A program made the position numbers and the translations under genes. Of a DNA stretch of 42,105 bases, positions 33,379 to 41,700 are shown one piece after another (the stretch's first letter is position 1; each line of letters opens with the position of its first letter). This stretch comes from a virus. Below the pieces are notes generated by a model. That model saw nothing but the letters and a program-made list of their open reading frames with translations. It had not been told where the DNA came from and did not search any database. The stretch spans positions 1-42,105 of the IMG/VR virus record IMGVR_UViG_3300027749_000204. One strand, written 5' to 3'.

Positions 33379-33395
33379 TTCAAACAGTACAGAAC

Positions 33396-33421
33396 AAAAA
33401 GCCGCATTAAGCGGCTTTTTT
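33396..33421. terminator. Bidirectional terminator between convergent units
   Basis: Hairpin GCCGC-ATTAA-GCGGC with an A5 run on the left and T6 on the right. It sits between the end of the large structural gene and the end of the minus-strand Nudix gene. The loop is the same ATTAA as in the terminator at 27104. Confidence 0.9.
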
Positions 33422-33424
33422 GTT

Positions 33425-33874
33425 TTATAAGTTATCTATTAAATCTATTACTGTTTGTATTTTAGTTTGAATGACCCGGTTACGCAGACTTAAATCGAGT
33501 CCTCTGTGTACAGGTTTTGGAAATCTTTGAAGGTCAAACCATCCCCAAGCACTGTGTTCGTCGCTTAATGTAGGAATAAATTCATCTTCAACTACACAAA
33601 AGTATGTGTGAAAATTAAATACACTGTCATTGCTGGTAAACTTCTCCAGTGGTAATGTTTTATTGATATAAGGTGTAGTACCAATTTCTTCTTCAATCTC
33701 ACGCTGAAGACCTTGCCATGGATTTTCGCCAACTAAGTTTGTACCTCCCACTAATCCCCAAGTACCAGTATGTTTACCGTGTGCTTTTTGTAGCAATAAA
33801 AATCTGTGAGTTGATTTAGTACAAAATAATGCACCACTACATATAATTTTTTCTGTTACAGTTCTATCTTCCAT
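33425..33874 (-). CDS. Nudix hydrolase
   Basis: 149 aa. A nearly perfect Nudix box runs from Gly44 to Gly65: G-x5-E50-x7-R58-E-I-E-E-E-I-G, with Thr66 in place of the last hydrophobic residue. HTGTWGLVGGTNL before it is the usual entry strand. The length matches small NTP- or coenzyme-cleaving Nudix enzymes, including the T4 enzyme NudE. The substrate (dNTP, ADP-ribose, Ap4A, NAD or mRNA cap) cannot be read. The start overlaps the end of gp15 by 19 bases, making it the last gene of the minus-strand gp14-gp15-Nudix operon. Its association with tail completion genes looks like co-transcription rather than a shared function. Confidence 0.9.
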   Translation of the reverse strand: MEDRTVTEKIICSGALFCTKSTHRFLLLQKAHGKHTGTWGLVGGTNLVGENPWQGLQREIEEEIGTTPYINKTLPLEKFTSNDSVFNFHTYFCVVEDEFIPTLSDEHSAWGWFDLQRFPKPVHRGLDLSLRNRVIQTKIQTVIDLIDNL

Positions 33875-35367
33875 TGCCCGGCCTTATATTCACCTTCAAA
33901 GCTCTTGACCCAGGAAACTCCGTTCCACAAGTATTGAACTCCAGTGTATATATTAGTTTGCCATACCATAGTGTCGGTTTCTTGAACACTATTAAAAATT
34001 ACCCGCCATGCTGAGCCACTCCATTCAATAATGTCGTTTGCATGTGCCACAAAATCAACATTGGTTGTGCTTTTCCAAGCATCTGCACCGTCTGTGTTAA
34101 TCTCACTGCCAATGTCTTCTATAATTAGATAGCGACGTCCTGCCGCCAATGCACCGTATCTAGAAAGAAATTTTGTGTCGCTAGGCCCAGTAATTAGCGG
34201 ATCCATAATAGCATCAAATGTTCCAGGACTGTTGGCTCTGTAACAACTACTTAAACTATATCCAACATCAGTATCTAGATAACCTTGACTATCTATCCCT
34301 GTGTTGGTAGTAAGTGTATCAGGGTCCCATGATGCATTGAGCAGTGTATTATCCAATGGGTTAACTAATATTGTACCAACTACATCAGACCCGTTGGCCT
34401 GTGTTAAAAATAATCTACTGGAGCCAGCAACATATTGTTGTGGAAATTGAGAAAATACTTCTTCCCAGTTGATTGCGGGCCCTTGTTTAATAGGCAATTC
34501 TAAAAGATTATCTTTAGGTACTGCGTTTTCCTTCTCTGCCATTAATCGAACTTCACCGTTGTAGACTTGTATTCCAAAATTTCCACTAGTAGTTCTTGCT
34601 ATTACAGTTAGCGGAGTTGAAAATGAGGTTGTAGGGCCTGCAAGATCTTGCCCCAGGCCATCTATATAACCACTTGGGCTTGAATTTGAATCTTGATAAA
34701 AACTTGTGATAATTTTAGTAATAACACCAAGGTGTTTAACTTTAGCGGGCGGACTAATCCAAATTGGAGTTACTACTGTTAATGTAGCTATATCAATTGG
34801 AGTATCGTTTCCTACTGGGATAGGTTTACTTCCCCATTTTACATCTGTTAGTTCTAAAGTTGTTAAACTTGTCCAGTCAATATAGTTGTCAGTTGTTTGT
34901 AATTCTAAACTTGGATTGAATAGTACTAATAGTTGTTCCATAATTTGCAGTTTCTGGTCAGTATTAGCGGCCCATATATCCACTTTCATTGTTAGTTTAA
35001 ACGGAGTTGGCATTACTCGTTCAACAGTATAATTACGTCCTTGACTTTGATTGTATGTTTCTTTACCAGTAGTTGGATCTATTTGGGTATCACGTTCTCT
35101 AAAATGCAATTTGCCCACAAAACTAGAATCACTAAGCCTATTACGATCTAAACTTAATTCGGTAACGTACACAGAAATTCTAGGAATGCTGTTCACTTTA
35201 TTTTCACTGTTTTGTCGTATGATACTGGCAACTTGTCTATCAGCATCACCGTACATAACAGGAATACGCACAAGAGTACCATCGCCATACTTGACTACGA
35301 AGTTACTGAATACACGTATTGTTTGTGTAATATATCGTCTTATTTGACCATCGTAGAAAAATTGCAT
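33856..35367 (-). CDS. 15: gp15-like tail completion and sheath stabiliser protein
   Basis: 503 aa. The N-terminus FFYDGQIRRYITQTIRVFSN, then LVRIPVMYGD, IPRISVYVTELSLDRNR, then VERVMPTPFKLTMKVDIWAA and NTDQKLQIMEQLLVLFNPSL parallels T4 gp15 in order and in key words (FRRYATL, FIRVPITYAS, PSPIKMIYELSIFTR, QIVEQILPYF). gp15 caps the tail, stabilises the sheath and joins the head. T4 gp15 is about 270 aa; the extra length is mainly a C-terminal extension with WKSTTNVDFVAHANDIIEWS and a Trp-rich end, which I recall from marine homologues. Its ATG overlaps the gp14 stop as TAATG, indicating coupled translation. Confidence 0.88.
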   Translation of the reverse strand: MQFFYDGQIRRYITQTIRVFSNFVVKYGDGTLVRIPVMYGDADRQVASIIRQNSENKVNSIPRISVYVTELSLDRNRLSDSSFVGKLHFRERDTQIDPTTGKETYNQSQGRNYTVERVMPTPFKLTMKVDIWAANTDQKLQIMEQLLVLFNPSLELQTTDNYIDWTSLTTLELTDVKWGSKPIPVGNDTPIDIATLTVVTPIWISPPAKVKHLGVITKIITSFYQDSNSSPSGYIDGLGQDLAGPTTSFSTPLTVIARTTSGNFGIQVYNGEVRLMAEKENAVPKDNLLELPIKQGPAINWEEVFSQFPQQYVAGSSRLFLTQANGSDVVGTILVNPLDNTLLNASWDPDTLTTNTGIDSQGYLDTDVGYSLSSCYRANSPGTFDAIMDPLITGPSDTKFLSRYGALAAGRRYLIIEDIGSEINTDGADAWKSTTNVDFVAHANDIIEWSGSAWRVIFNSVQETDTMVWQTNIYTGVQYLWNGVSWVKSFEGEYKAGQWKIEL

Positions 35368-36770
35368 TATAAATCTGCCTTTGGTTTAAGTGCTTTAGAA
35401 AGACTTTGTCTTTCTTCTTCACGTACATTGTATAATGTTACTATCCAAGCTCCTGCATACGGAATTGTTTGCTGTACTAAATTTATAACTGGCAATTCTA
35501 TTTGTATAAAATCTCCGTTAACAGAAATTAAATTTGGATAATCTGCAAGTGCATATTCTAATTTAGTAGTCTCAAGTTTTAACACAACATACGGTGCTGT
35601 AACAGTGGATGCTATATTAGTAAGTACAGTTGTATCACCGTCTACTAATTTTACATAATCTGTAGCAACAATATCAGTATACATATAATTGGTATTATTG
35701 ATAAAATTAGTTTTAAATGTACTTCTTTTATCGTTATTGGTCATGTTCATTCGTACTGCATCTTCTACTTTAATCCATCTTGTACTGTCAAATCTAAACA
35801 GTCGATTAGGTAAAAAATCGGTACGCAAAAAGAAATCATTTTGTGCAGGTGCCATGGGAAACTGTATACCAAACCCAAAGTCATATCCGTTGACTGGAAA
35901 ACCATCGCCTACTAGGTATCCAGAATAACCTGTGCGTTCAGGCACACCATTCACTTGACTTGCTCTTATATTCGAAGCCGCATTGATGTCAGTTTCATCC
36001 GCAGTTGTTAATGTTGGTTTACCTGTAGAATCAACAGCAAGTGTATAAAACTGCCTAGTTTCGTAACCACTCTTGGGTGCATCTGCTTCTGCTTGTGCGA
36101 CAACTTGATCGTTGATTTCAAGTTCTTTATTATGAGTACTCAGTAATTCTCGAAGAGTTAATCCGCTTGGGTCGCCATTTGCATCCGTTGCAGGTTTGTT
36201 AAGAATGTCAGCAAACTGCTGGCTGTCTGTTATTTTTTTAAGTTTCAATCTGTATAAATGTGGATACCAGGTCGGACTAAATCCTTCGCTGGCACGGCCA
36301 ACATCTTCAATTACATAATAACGTGGTAGTGCAATATCGTAATCATTTAACGCAAACTGATCCTTCAAATGCGGTAATTCTATTACATCGCCACTAATGG
36401 GCTTTCGGGCAATGTACTTGATAAAATCGTTAATATGCACAGTCATGTAAATTGTATCGTTATCAATAAACAATCCAAACTGACTTAGATTAAAGTCAAT
36501 ATTCTGCACGTTATAGATACCACGGATACGATAAATTTCTTCTTCGTATTTTCTATCACGGTTTTCTAAAAACAACAAATCCTGTATGTTTGCTACATTA
36601 TATGAATCAATTACAGGTTGATCTGCGGTACCGTTAGGGTTTAATCTTGGGCCCATGTATTTGTGCAAGTACACATCCGTTCCGCCAACCTGAAACATCT
36701 CAGAAATTTGGCGATCCATGAATTTATAATCTTGCCCACGTTCGGGTTTATACAGTGATAGTCTTGGCAT
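35367..36770 (-). CDS. 14: gp14-like neck protein
   Basis: 467 aa. Recognised by the order of conserved pieces: MDRQISEMFQVGGTDVYLHK, then YMGPRLN, DLLFLENRDRKYEEEIYRIR, LSQFGLFIDNDTIYMTVHIN, GDVIELPHLKDQFALNDYDI, and YHLYRLKLKKITDSQQFADIL-type strands. These match T4 gp14 (G-x-E-x-YY, F-SNFGMQVQDEVTLSI, GDLIYFPMDNSLFEINWVE). With gp13 it forms the neck that lets the tail attach to the head. It is longer than T4 gp14 (256 aa) through a C-terminal region. The ATG follows a GATAAATA octamer by exactly four bases and has no Shine-Dalgarno. It is the first gene of the minus-strand operon, divergent from gp13. Confidence 0.82.
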   Translation of the reverse strand: MPRLSLYKPERGQDYKFMDRQISEMFQVGGTDVYLHKYMGPRLNPNGTADQPVIDSYNVANIQDLLFLENRDRKYEEEIYRIRGIYNVQNIDFNLSQFGLFIDNDTIYMTVHINDFIKYIARKPISGDVIELPHLKDQFALNDYDIALPRYYVIEDVGRASEGFSPTWYPHLYRLKLKKITDSQQFADILNKPATDANGDPSGLTLRELLSTHNKELEINDQVVAQAEADAPKSGYETRQFYTLAVDSTGKPTLTTADETDINAASNIRASQVNGVPERTGYSGYLVGDGFPVNGYDFGFGIQFPMAPAQNDFFLRTDFLPNRLFRFDSTRWIKVEDAVRMNMTNNDKRSTFKTNFINNTNYMYTDIVATDYVKLVDGDTTVLTNIASTVTAPYVVLKLETTKLEYALADYPNLISVNGDFIQIELPVINLVQQTIPYAGAWIVTLYNVREEERQSLSKALKPKADL

Positions 36771-36774
36771 ATGA

Positions 36775-36782
36775 TATTTATC
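36775..36782 (-). promoter_or_regulatory. Late-promoter-like octamer GATAAATA, 4 nt before gp14 ATG
   Basis: On the minus strand GATAAATA is followed by TCAT and the gp14 ATG. Spacing and flank are identical to the 20473 promoter. A message starting six bases after the octamer would be leaderless. Confidence 0.6.
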
Positions 36783-36786
36783 GCTT

Positions 36787-36794
36787 GATAAATA
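36787..36794 (+). promoter_or_regulatory. Late-promoter-like octamer GATAAATA for gp13
   Basis: The plus-strand partner of the minus octamer at 36775-36782, separated from it by only GCTT. It ends 16 bases before the gp13 ATG, with GGAG at 36800-36803 between. The two elements form one back-to-back inverted repeat. Confidence 0.6.
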
Positions 36795-36810
36795 TACATG
36801 GAGAACTTAT

Positions 36811-37596
36811 ATGGACGATTTACCATCAACAACAGAATCTAATTCATTACTAGAACGAAACAAAGTTTTTGACTATGTTCGGACCATGCTGGGCGACGGC
36901 ATGATTGAAGTAGAACTTGACCCTATTCATTATGAAACTGGACTTGATCGTGCGTTAAATCGCTTCAGACAACGTAGTCCAAATGCAGTGGAAGAAAGTT
37001 ATAGTTTCCTTGAACTGATAATGGATCAAAACGAATATCGATTGCCCGATGAAATCATTAATGTACAAAGTGTATTTCGCAGAGCAATTGGCAGTAGAAG
37101 CGGAATGGGTGCTGGTGGCACATTATTTGAACCATTTAATTTGGCCTATACAAATACCTATCTAATGTCAGGTAGTATGATGGGCGGGCTTGCAACATAC
37201 GAATTATTTGCAGGCTATCAAAAGTTAGTGGGTAAGATGTTTGGATCTTACATTGAATTCAGTTGGAAGCCCACAAGTCATATCTTGAATATTCTACAAC
37301 GTCCGTTTGCACAAGGCGAACAAATTCTAATTAAAAGTCAGAACTATCGTCCAGACTGGGTATTGCTACAAGATATCTATGCCAAGCAATGGCTTAAAGA
37401 TTACACACTGGCAAGTTGTAAAATCATGCTAGGTGAAGCACGCTCTAAGTTTGGCAGTATTGCGGGGCCTGGTAGTGCTATCACACTGAATGGCACAGCA
37501 CTATTGACTGCTGGTACTGCCGAACTTAAAGATCTTGATAAGGAAATGGAAACTTACATAGCCGGTGGCACTGGTTACTCTTTTGTAATTGGCTAA
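36811..37596 (+). CDS. 13: gp13-like neck protein
   Basis: 261 aa. The N-terminal VFDYVRTMLGDGMIEVELDP, then HYETGLDRALNRFRQRSPNA and the YRLPDEIINVQSVFRR stretch (about residues 76-91) are the hallmark of the T4-like gp13 neck family (short helical start, 'Y.LP..I..V..VF'). A later IEFSWKPTSHILNILQRPF then QGEQILIKSQ and IYAKQWLKDYTLASCKIMLG also agree with that family. gp13 builds the neck with gp14 and joins the tail to the portal. The length is close to T4 gp13 (309 aa). GGAG at 36800-36803 supports the start. A sigma-70 promoter for the next gene begins only eight bases after the stop. Confidence 0.8.
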   Translation: MDDLPSTTESNSLLERNKVFDYVRTMLGDGMIEVELDPIHYETGLDRALNRFRQRSPNAVEESYSFLELIMDQNEYRLPDEIINVQSVFRRAIGSRSGMGAGGTLFEPFNLAYTNTYLMSGSMMGGLATYELFAGYQKLVGKMFGSYIEFSWKPTSHILNILQRPFAQGEQILIKSQNYRPDWVLLQDIYAKQWLKDYTLASCKIMLGEARSKFGSIAGPGSAITLNGTALLTAGTAELKDLDKEMETYIAGGTGYSFVIG

Positions 37597-37604
37597 CAAA
37601 CAAG

Positions 37605-37633
37605 TTGACCTTGTAATAAAACTGTTATATAAT
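37605..37633 (+). promoter_or_regulatory. Near-consensus sigma-70 promoter for the dNMP kinase
   Basis: TTGACC (five of six), exactly 17 bases, then a perfect TATAAT at 37628-37633. Transcription would start about 15 bases before the ATG at 37655, with AGGGGG at 37645-37650 as ribosome site. This is the best host-type promoter in the window. Confidence 0.82.
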
Positions 37634-37654
37634 AGAGTTACTTTAGGGGGCTCT

Positions 37655-38350
37655 ATGATTATAGGCGTTTGCGGATTTATTGGTTCTGGCAAAGATACCA
37701 TTGCTGATTACCTTACTAATTTTCACGGATTCCGTCGAGAATCTTTTGCCAACAGTCTCAAAGATGCAGTGGCACAAGTGTTTGGTTGGGATAGAACCAT
37801 GTTAGAAGGCCGAACAAAACAAGCCCGTGAATGGCGTGAACAAGTAGATCCATGGTGGGCACAACGCCTAAATATGCCCGATTTAACTCCACGTTGGGTG
37901 TTACAATACTGGGGTACAGAAGTTTGCCGCAAAGCATTTCACGATGATATTTGGATTGCTTCATTGGAGAACAAACTACGTAATAGCACGGACGATATTG
38001 TTATTTCAGACTGCCGTTTTCCTAATGAAATCAAATCAATCAAAGATGCCGGCGGCATTGTAGTACGTGTTGTTCGCGGTCCAGAACCTGGCTGGTACGA
38101 CGATGCTGTAAATATGAATGCCGGCGATAAAAATATGAGTTATGCTATTAGTAGTGAACGAATTAAACGTCAAAAGATACATGCTAGCGAAACTGCATGG
38201 GTTGGAACTAAATTTGATGCTGTGCTAGACAATAACAAGTCTATTGACGACTTGTTTGCACAGGTCAAAGGTCTGGTGTCAAATCTCCCTGTTTCCACTT
38301 TACACCTTCTCGATGAAGAAGCCTCTGACAGTTTGCACACACAGTCTTAA
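37655..38350 (+). CDS. Deoxynucleoside monophosphate kinase (T4 gp1-like)
   Basis: 231 aa from the ATG at 37655. In-frame codons extend back to 37589, but that would overlap gp13 and the promoter; the AGGGGG four bases before 37655 and the P-loop immediately after it settle the start. MIIGVCGFIGSGKDTIADYL carries the Walker A loop (G8-x-x-G-S-G-K-D). ESFANSLKDAVAQVFGW, WVLQYWGTEVCRKAFHDDIW and ISDCRFPNEIKSIKDAGG, then RVVRG follow the layout of the T4 gene 1 dNMP kinase, which phosphorylates dNMPs (in T4 dTMP, dGMP and hm-dCMP) for phage DNA synthesis. The C-terminal 28 codons overlap an endonuclease gene on the other strand. Confidence 0.87.
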   Translation: MIIGVCGFIGSGKDTIADYLTNFHGFRRESFANSLKDAVAQVFGWDRTMLEGRTKQAREWREQVDPWWAQRLNMPDLTPRWVLQYWGTEVCRKAFHDDIWIASLENKLRNSTDDIVISDCRFPNEIKSIKDAGGIVVRVVRGPEPGWYDDAVNMNAGDKNMSYAISSERIKRQKIHASETAWVGTKFDAVLDNNKSIDDLFAQVKGLVSNLPVSTLHLLDEEASDSLHTQS

Positions 38351-38600
38351 GATTAGTAGGACGGCAGTTATCTAAATTGCCGTCTACATGAAATACAGCA
38401 AACACTTCTGAGTATGGACTTTTAAATCCGCATTTATCACACACTGATTTAATGCGGTATCCTGAGCGATACCATCTAGCAATACCAGCATTAGCTACAC
38501 CTTTCATGCAGACATTGCACATACTGCGATAGTATGTCTGTCCGTTCTTACGATAATTAACTGCGGCTGGCCAATATCCGCATGAACATAATGGTCTCAT
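38265..38600 (-). CDS. HNH-type endonuclease-like zinc protein
   Basis: 111 aa from the ATG at 38600. N-terminal MRPLCSCGYWPAAVNYRKNG, then C28-x2-C31, C54-x2-C57 and C88-x2-C91 give several metal-binding pairs. FHVDGNLDNCRPTNLKTVC then ANCQRLLH has the HNH layout: His71 and Asp73, Asn75, Asn83, the Cys pair and His96. Small proteins of this type are frequent, often as solitary homing-like genes, in T4-like phages. It has no Shine-Dalgarno, and its ATG follows TTTAAATA by four bases. Its last 86 bases are antisense to the end of the dNMP kinase gene. Nicking or double-strand cleavage is expected from the family, with target unknown. Confidence 0.72.
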   Translation of the reverse strand: MRPLCSCGYWPAAVNYRKNGQTYYRSMCNVCMKGVANAGIARWYRSGYRIKSVCDKCGFKSPYSEVFAVFHVDGNLDNCRPTNLKTVCANCQRLLHREGVKWKQGDLTPDL

Positions 38601-38604
38601 ATTG

Positions 38605-38612
38605 TATTTAAA
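38605..38612 (-). promoter_or_regulatory. Possible late octamer TTTAAATA, 4 nt before the HNH ATG
   Basis: On the minus strand TTTAAATA, then CAAT and ATG: the same 4-base spacing as at 20473 and 36775. It has one mismatch from consensus and is less certain than those. Confidence 0.4.
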
Positions 38613-38619
38613 CAAAACC

Positions 38620-38639
38620 AGGCCTTTTAGAGGCCTTTT
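38620..38639 (+). terminator. Possible weak terminator
   Basis: AGGCCT-TTTAG-AGGCCT followed by TTT. The six-base stem with a short U-run lies downstream of the kinase, past the antisense endonuclease gene, and before the sheath promoter. It could end plus-strand kinase transcripts. Confidence 0.45.
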
Positions 38640-38674
38640 CAGTATGGTATATCAGCTTGAAAAACCAAAAAACC

Positions 38675-38682
38675 TATAAATA
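38675..38682 (+). promoter_or_regulatory. Consensus late promoter TATAAATA for the tail sheath
   Basis: Exact match to the T4 late octamer, ending 32 bases before the preferred gp18 ATG at 38715, with GGAG at 38702-38705 in the leader. Strong late expression suits the most abundant tail protein. Confidence 0.75.
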
Positions 38683-38714
38683 CATTAGAACATGTATTCA
38701 TGGAGATAAAACAT

Positions 38715-41700
38715 ATGGCTCAATTAAGTTCACCAGGTGTAAGCGTAACAGTAATAGACGAGAGTTTCTACACTCCAGCTGCCCCAGGCACTGTACCGTT
38801 AATTGTTGTTGCTTCCGCAGAAAATAAACAAAATGGTGCAGGTACTGGTATCGCACCTGGAACGCTGGCAGCTAATGCAGGCAAAATATATTTGCTTACA
38901 AGCCAGAAAGATTTATCGGATACATTTGGTATTCCTAAATTTTACACTGATTCAAACAACAACCCTATCCATGCTGGTGAACAGAATGAATATGGTTTAG
39001 AGGCTGCTTACAGTTTCTTGGGCGTAAGCAATCGTGCTTATGTTGTTCGTGCAGATTTAGATCTTGCCCAACTAACTGGCAAAGCAGACGCACCACACGG
39101 TGAACCAGCTGATGGAACATATTGGTTTGATACAGCAGACACTAAGTTTGGTGTTAATGAGTATAATGCAGACACTGGCATGTGGGACACAACTAATGTA
39201 CGTTATCCAACAGTTATTACGGATGTTAACCAACTATCAGACAATACTGACCCATCCAGCGGCCCAGCAAACTCTGTTGGTGCAAACGGCGAATATGCTT
39301 TAGTAGCAACTACTAATCTTAACAGATTATACTACAAAAAAGTTTTAACAGACACAGCCGCAGGAACATGGGTGCAAGTTGGAACAAATGCTTGGAAAGC
39401 AAGCTGGCCATCGGCAACTGGAACTACATTTAACCCTACATTATTAACAGGGGACGAACTTGTTATTAACGGTTATGTAGTAACTGGTGCAACTAATTTA
39501 ACTACATTAGTTGCTGCCATTGCACATCACGTGTCAGGTGTTACTGCTGCCGCAATTAGCGGATTTTTAAATCTTTATTCAACAGGTGCTAACATTACAA
39601 TCAGTGGTACCGCAGTAACAAAAGTTGGATTGGATTCAACCACTTACCATGCACCAGCATTGCAAATCAGCAAGCACACACAAATTCCAGAATTTGACTC
39701 AAACGGTAATCCAACTGGTTCAATATGGATTAAAACAACCAAGCCTAACAAAGGTGCAGACTATATCGTTAAAAAGTATAGTTCAGCTACCAGTGCATGG
39801 GTAGAGCAAGCAGTTTCTTTATATCCAAACGCGGCCCAAGCCCTTAACGGATTGGATCCATTAACAGGCGGATTAGGTTTAGCAGTTGGCACTGTTTATG
39901 TAAAAACAGATGATTCTGAATATGAATTTTTAGCAGATTCTAAAATCTATGCACGTTCAGGTGTTGGCCCGACTACAGTGACTTCAATTGCAGTTACATC
40001 GGGTCATAATTTTGATTCTGGTACTAATGCATTTTCAATGGACATAACCCGTGCAGGACATAACACTTACTCTAGTATTTTTGTAGAGTTTACAGCAGGG
40101 TCTGATCCTGTGCAAAACGTAAATTCATTGCTAGATCAATTACACTCACAATTAACTGGACTTCCTGTAACTGCTACAAGAACTAATACTAATCAAATTG
40201 TTATTAGTCATACAGAAGGCGGAGATATTAAATTCTATAATGAGTCTAATACCCCAGTAAATGTACTATTTGCAACTGGTACAACTACCAATTACTACAT
40301 TGACCCAGCAGGCAATGCCGTTGGTGTTGCAAGTTTATGGACATCATCTTTTGATATTACATCAAGCGACACTGCACCTGTATCAACTCCAATGGACGGT
40401 ACATTGTGGTATAATACTATGATCGATGAAGTTGATATCATGATACACGACGGCACAAATTGGGCTGGTTATTCTTATGTTTCAGGCAGCAATCCAACAG
40501 GTCCAATTGTTAGTGCATCTAAACCAACACTACAATCAGACGGAACATCGTTAGTTGATGGTGATTTATGGATTAGTACTGCTGATTTAGAAAACTTCCC
40601 GTTAATATCTAAGTTTAACGGTACTACTAAAAAGTGGGTATTACTTGATAATGCAGATCAAACAACACAAAATGGTGTTTTATTTGCAGACGCACGTTGG
40701 AACACAACTGGCATGGGTGCAGATGCAAGCTCTATTATGGACTTGTTAGATAGCAATTTTGTAGATTTTGACGCACCAGATCCAGCATTATATCCACGTG
40801 GTATGTTACTATGGAATTTACGTCGTAGCGGATTTAATGTTAAGAAATATCACGAAACCTATGTTGATGTTCTTGCACGTAATCATCGCTACGAAGACGA
40901 AGTGATGACAGATTACTATCCAGCACGTTGGGTCAGCTATGCCGCTAATCAAATTAACGGTGCAGGATCATTTGGACGTAAAGCTGTACGTGAAGTTGTA
41001 CTTGCCGCATTGAATGCAGAAATTAACGGCAACACTAACTTACGCGATGAAGAGTCACGTATTTTCAACTTGATGGCTTGCCCAGGATATATTGAAACAA
41101 TTACGGCTTTGGTTGGCTTAAACTACGATCGTGGGCAAACTGCATTTGTGGTTGGCGATACACCAGCACGTTTAACACCAGATGCTACAACATTAAGCAA
41201 CTGGGGCAACAACACCGCAAATTCCGCAATAAACGGCGACGACGGATTAATTGCAACAGACGCTTATCTGGGTGTGTTTTATCCATGGGGATACACAACA
41301 GACTTGTTAGGTAATAATATTGTTGTTCCTCCAAGCCACATGATGTTGCGTACAATTGCTCTAAGTGATAATGTTTCTTATCCATGGTTTGCTCCAGCTG
41401 GAACACGTCGTGGTGGTATTACTAATGTTAGCTCAGTGGGTTATGTTGATCCATTGACCGGTGAATTTAATGCAACTGCATTGAATACTGGACAGCGTGA
41501 TACACTGGCAAGCATTCATGTAAATCCAATTACATACATCACAGGCACAGGCTTAGTTAACTACGGACAGTACACACGCCAGTTGAGTGCAAGTGCATTG
41601 GATCGTATTAACGTTGCTCGTTTAGTAATTTACTTACGTAGACAGTTCTCCCAGTTGGCTAAACCATATGTGTTTGAACCAAACGACACTATCACACGTA

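Noticed and set aside
37589-37654. N-terminal extension of the dNMP kinase to an earlier in-frame start
   Set aside because: It would overlap gp13 and include the sigma-70 promoter as coding sequence; AGGGGG and the P-loop position favour 37655.
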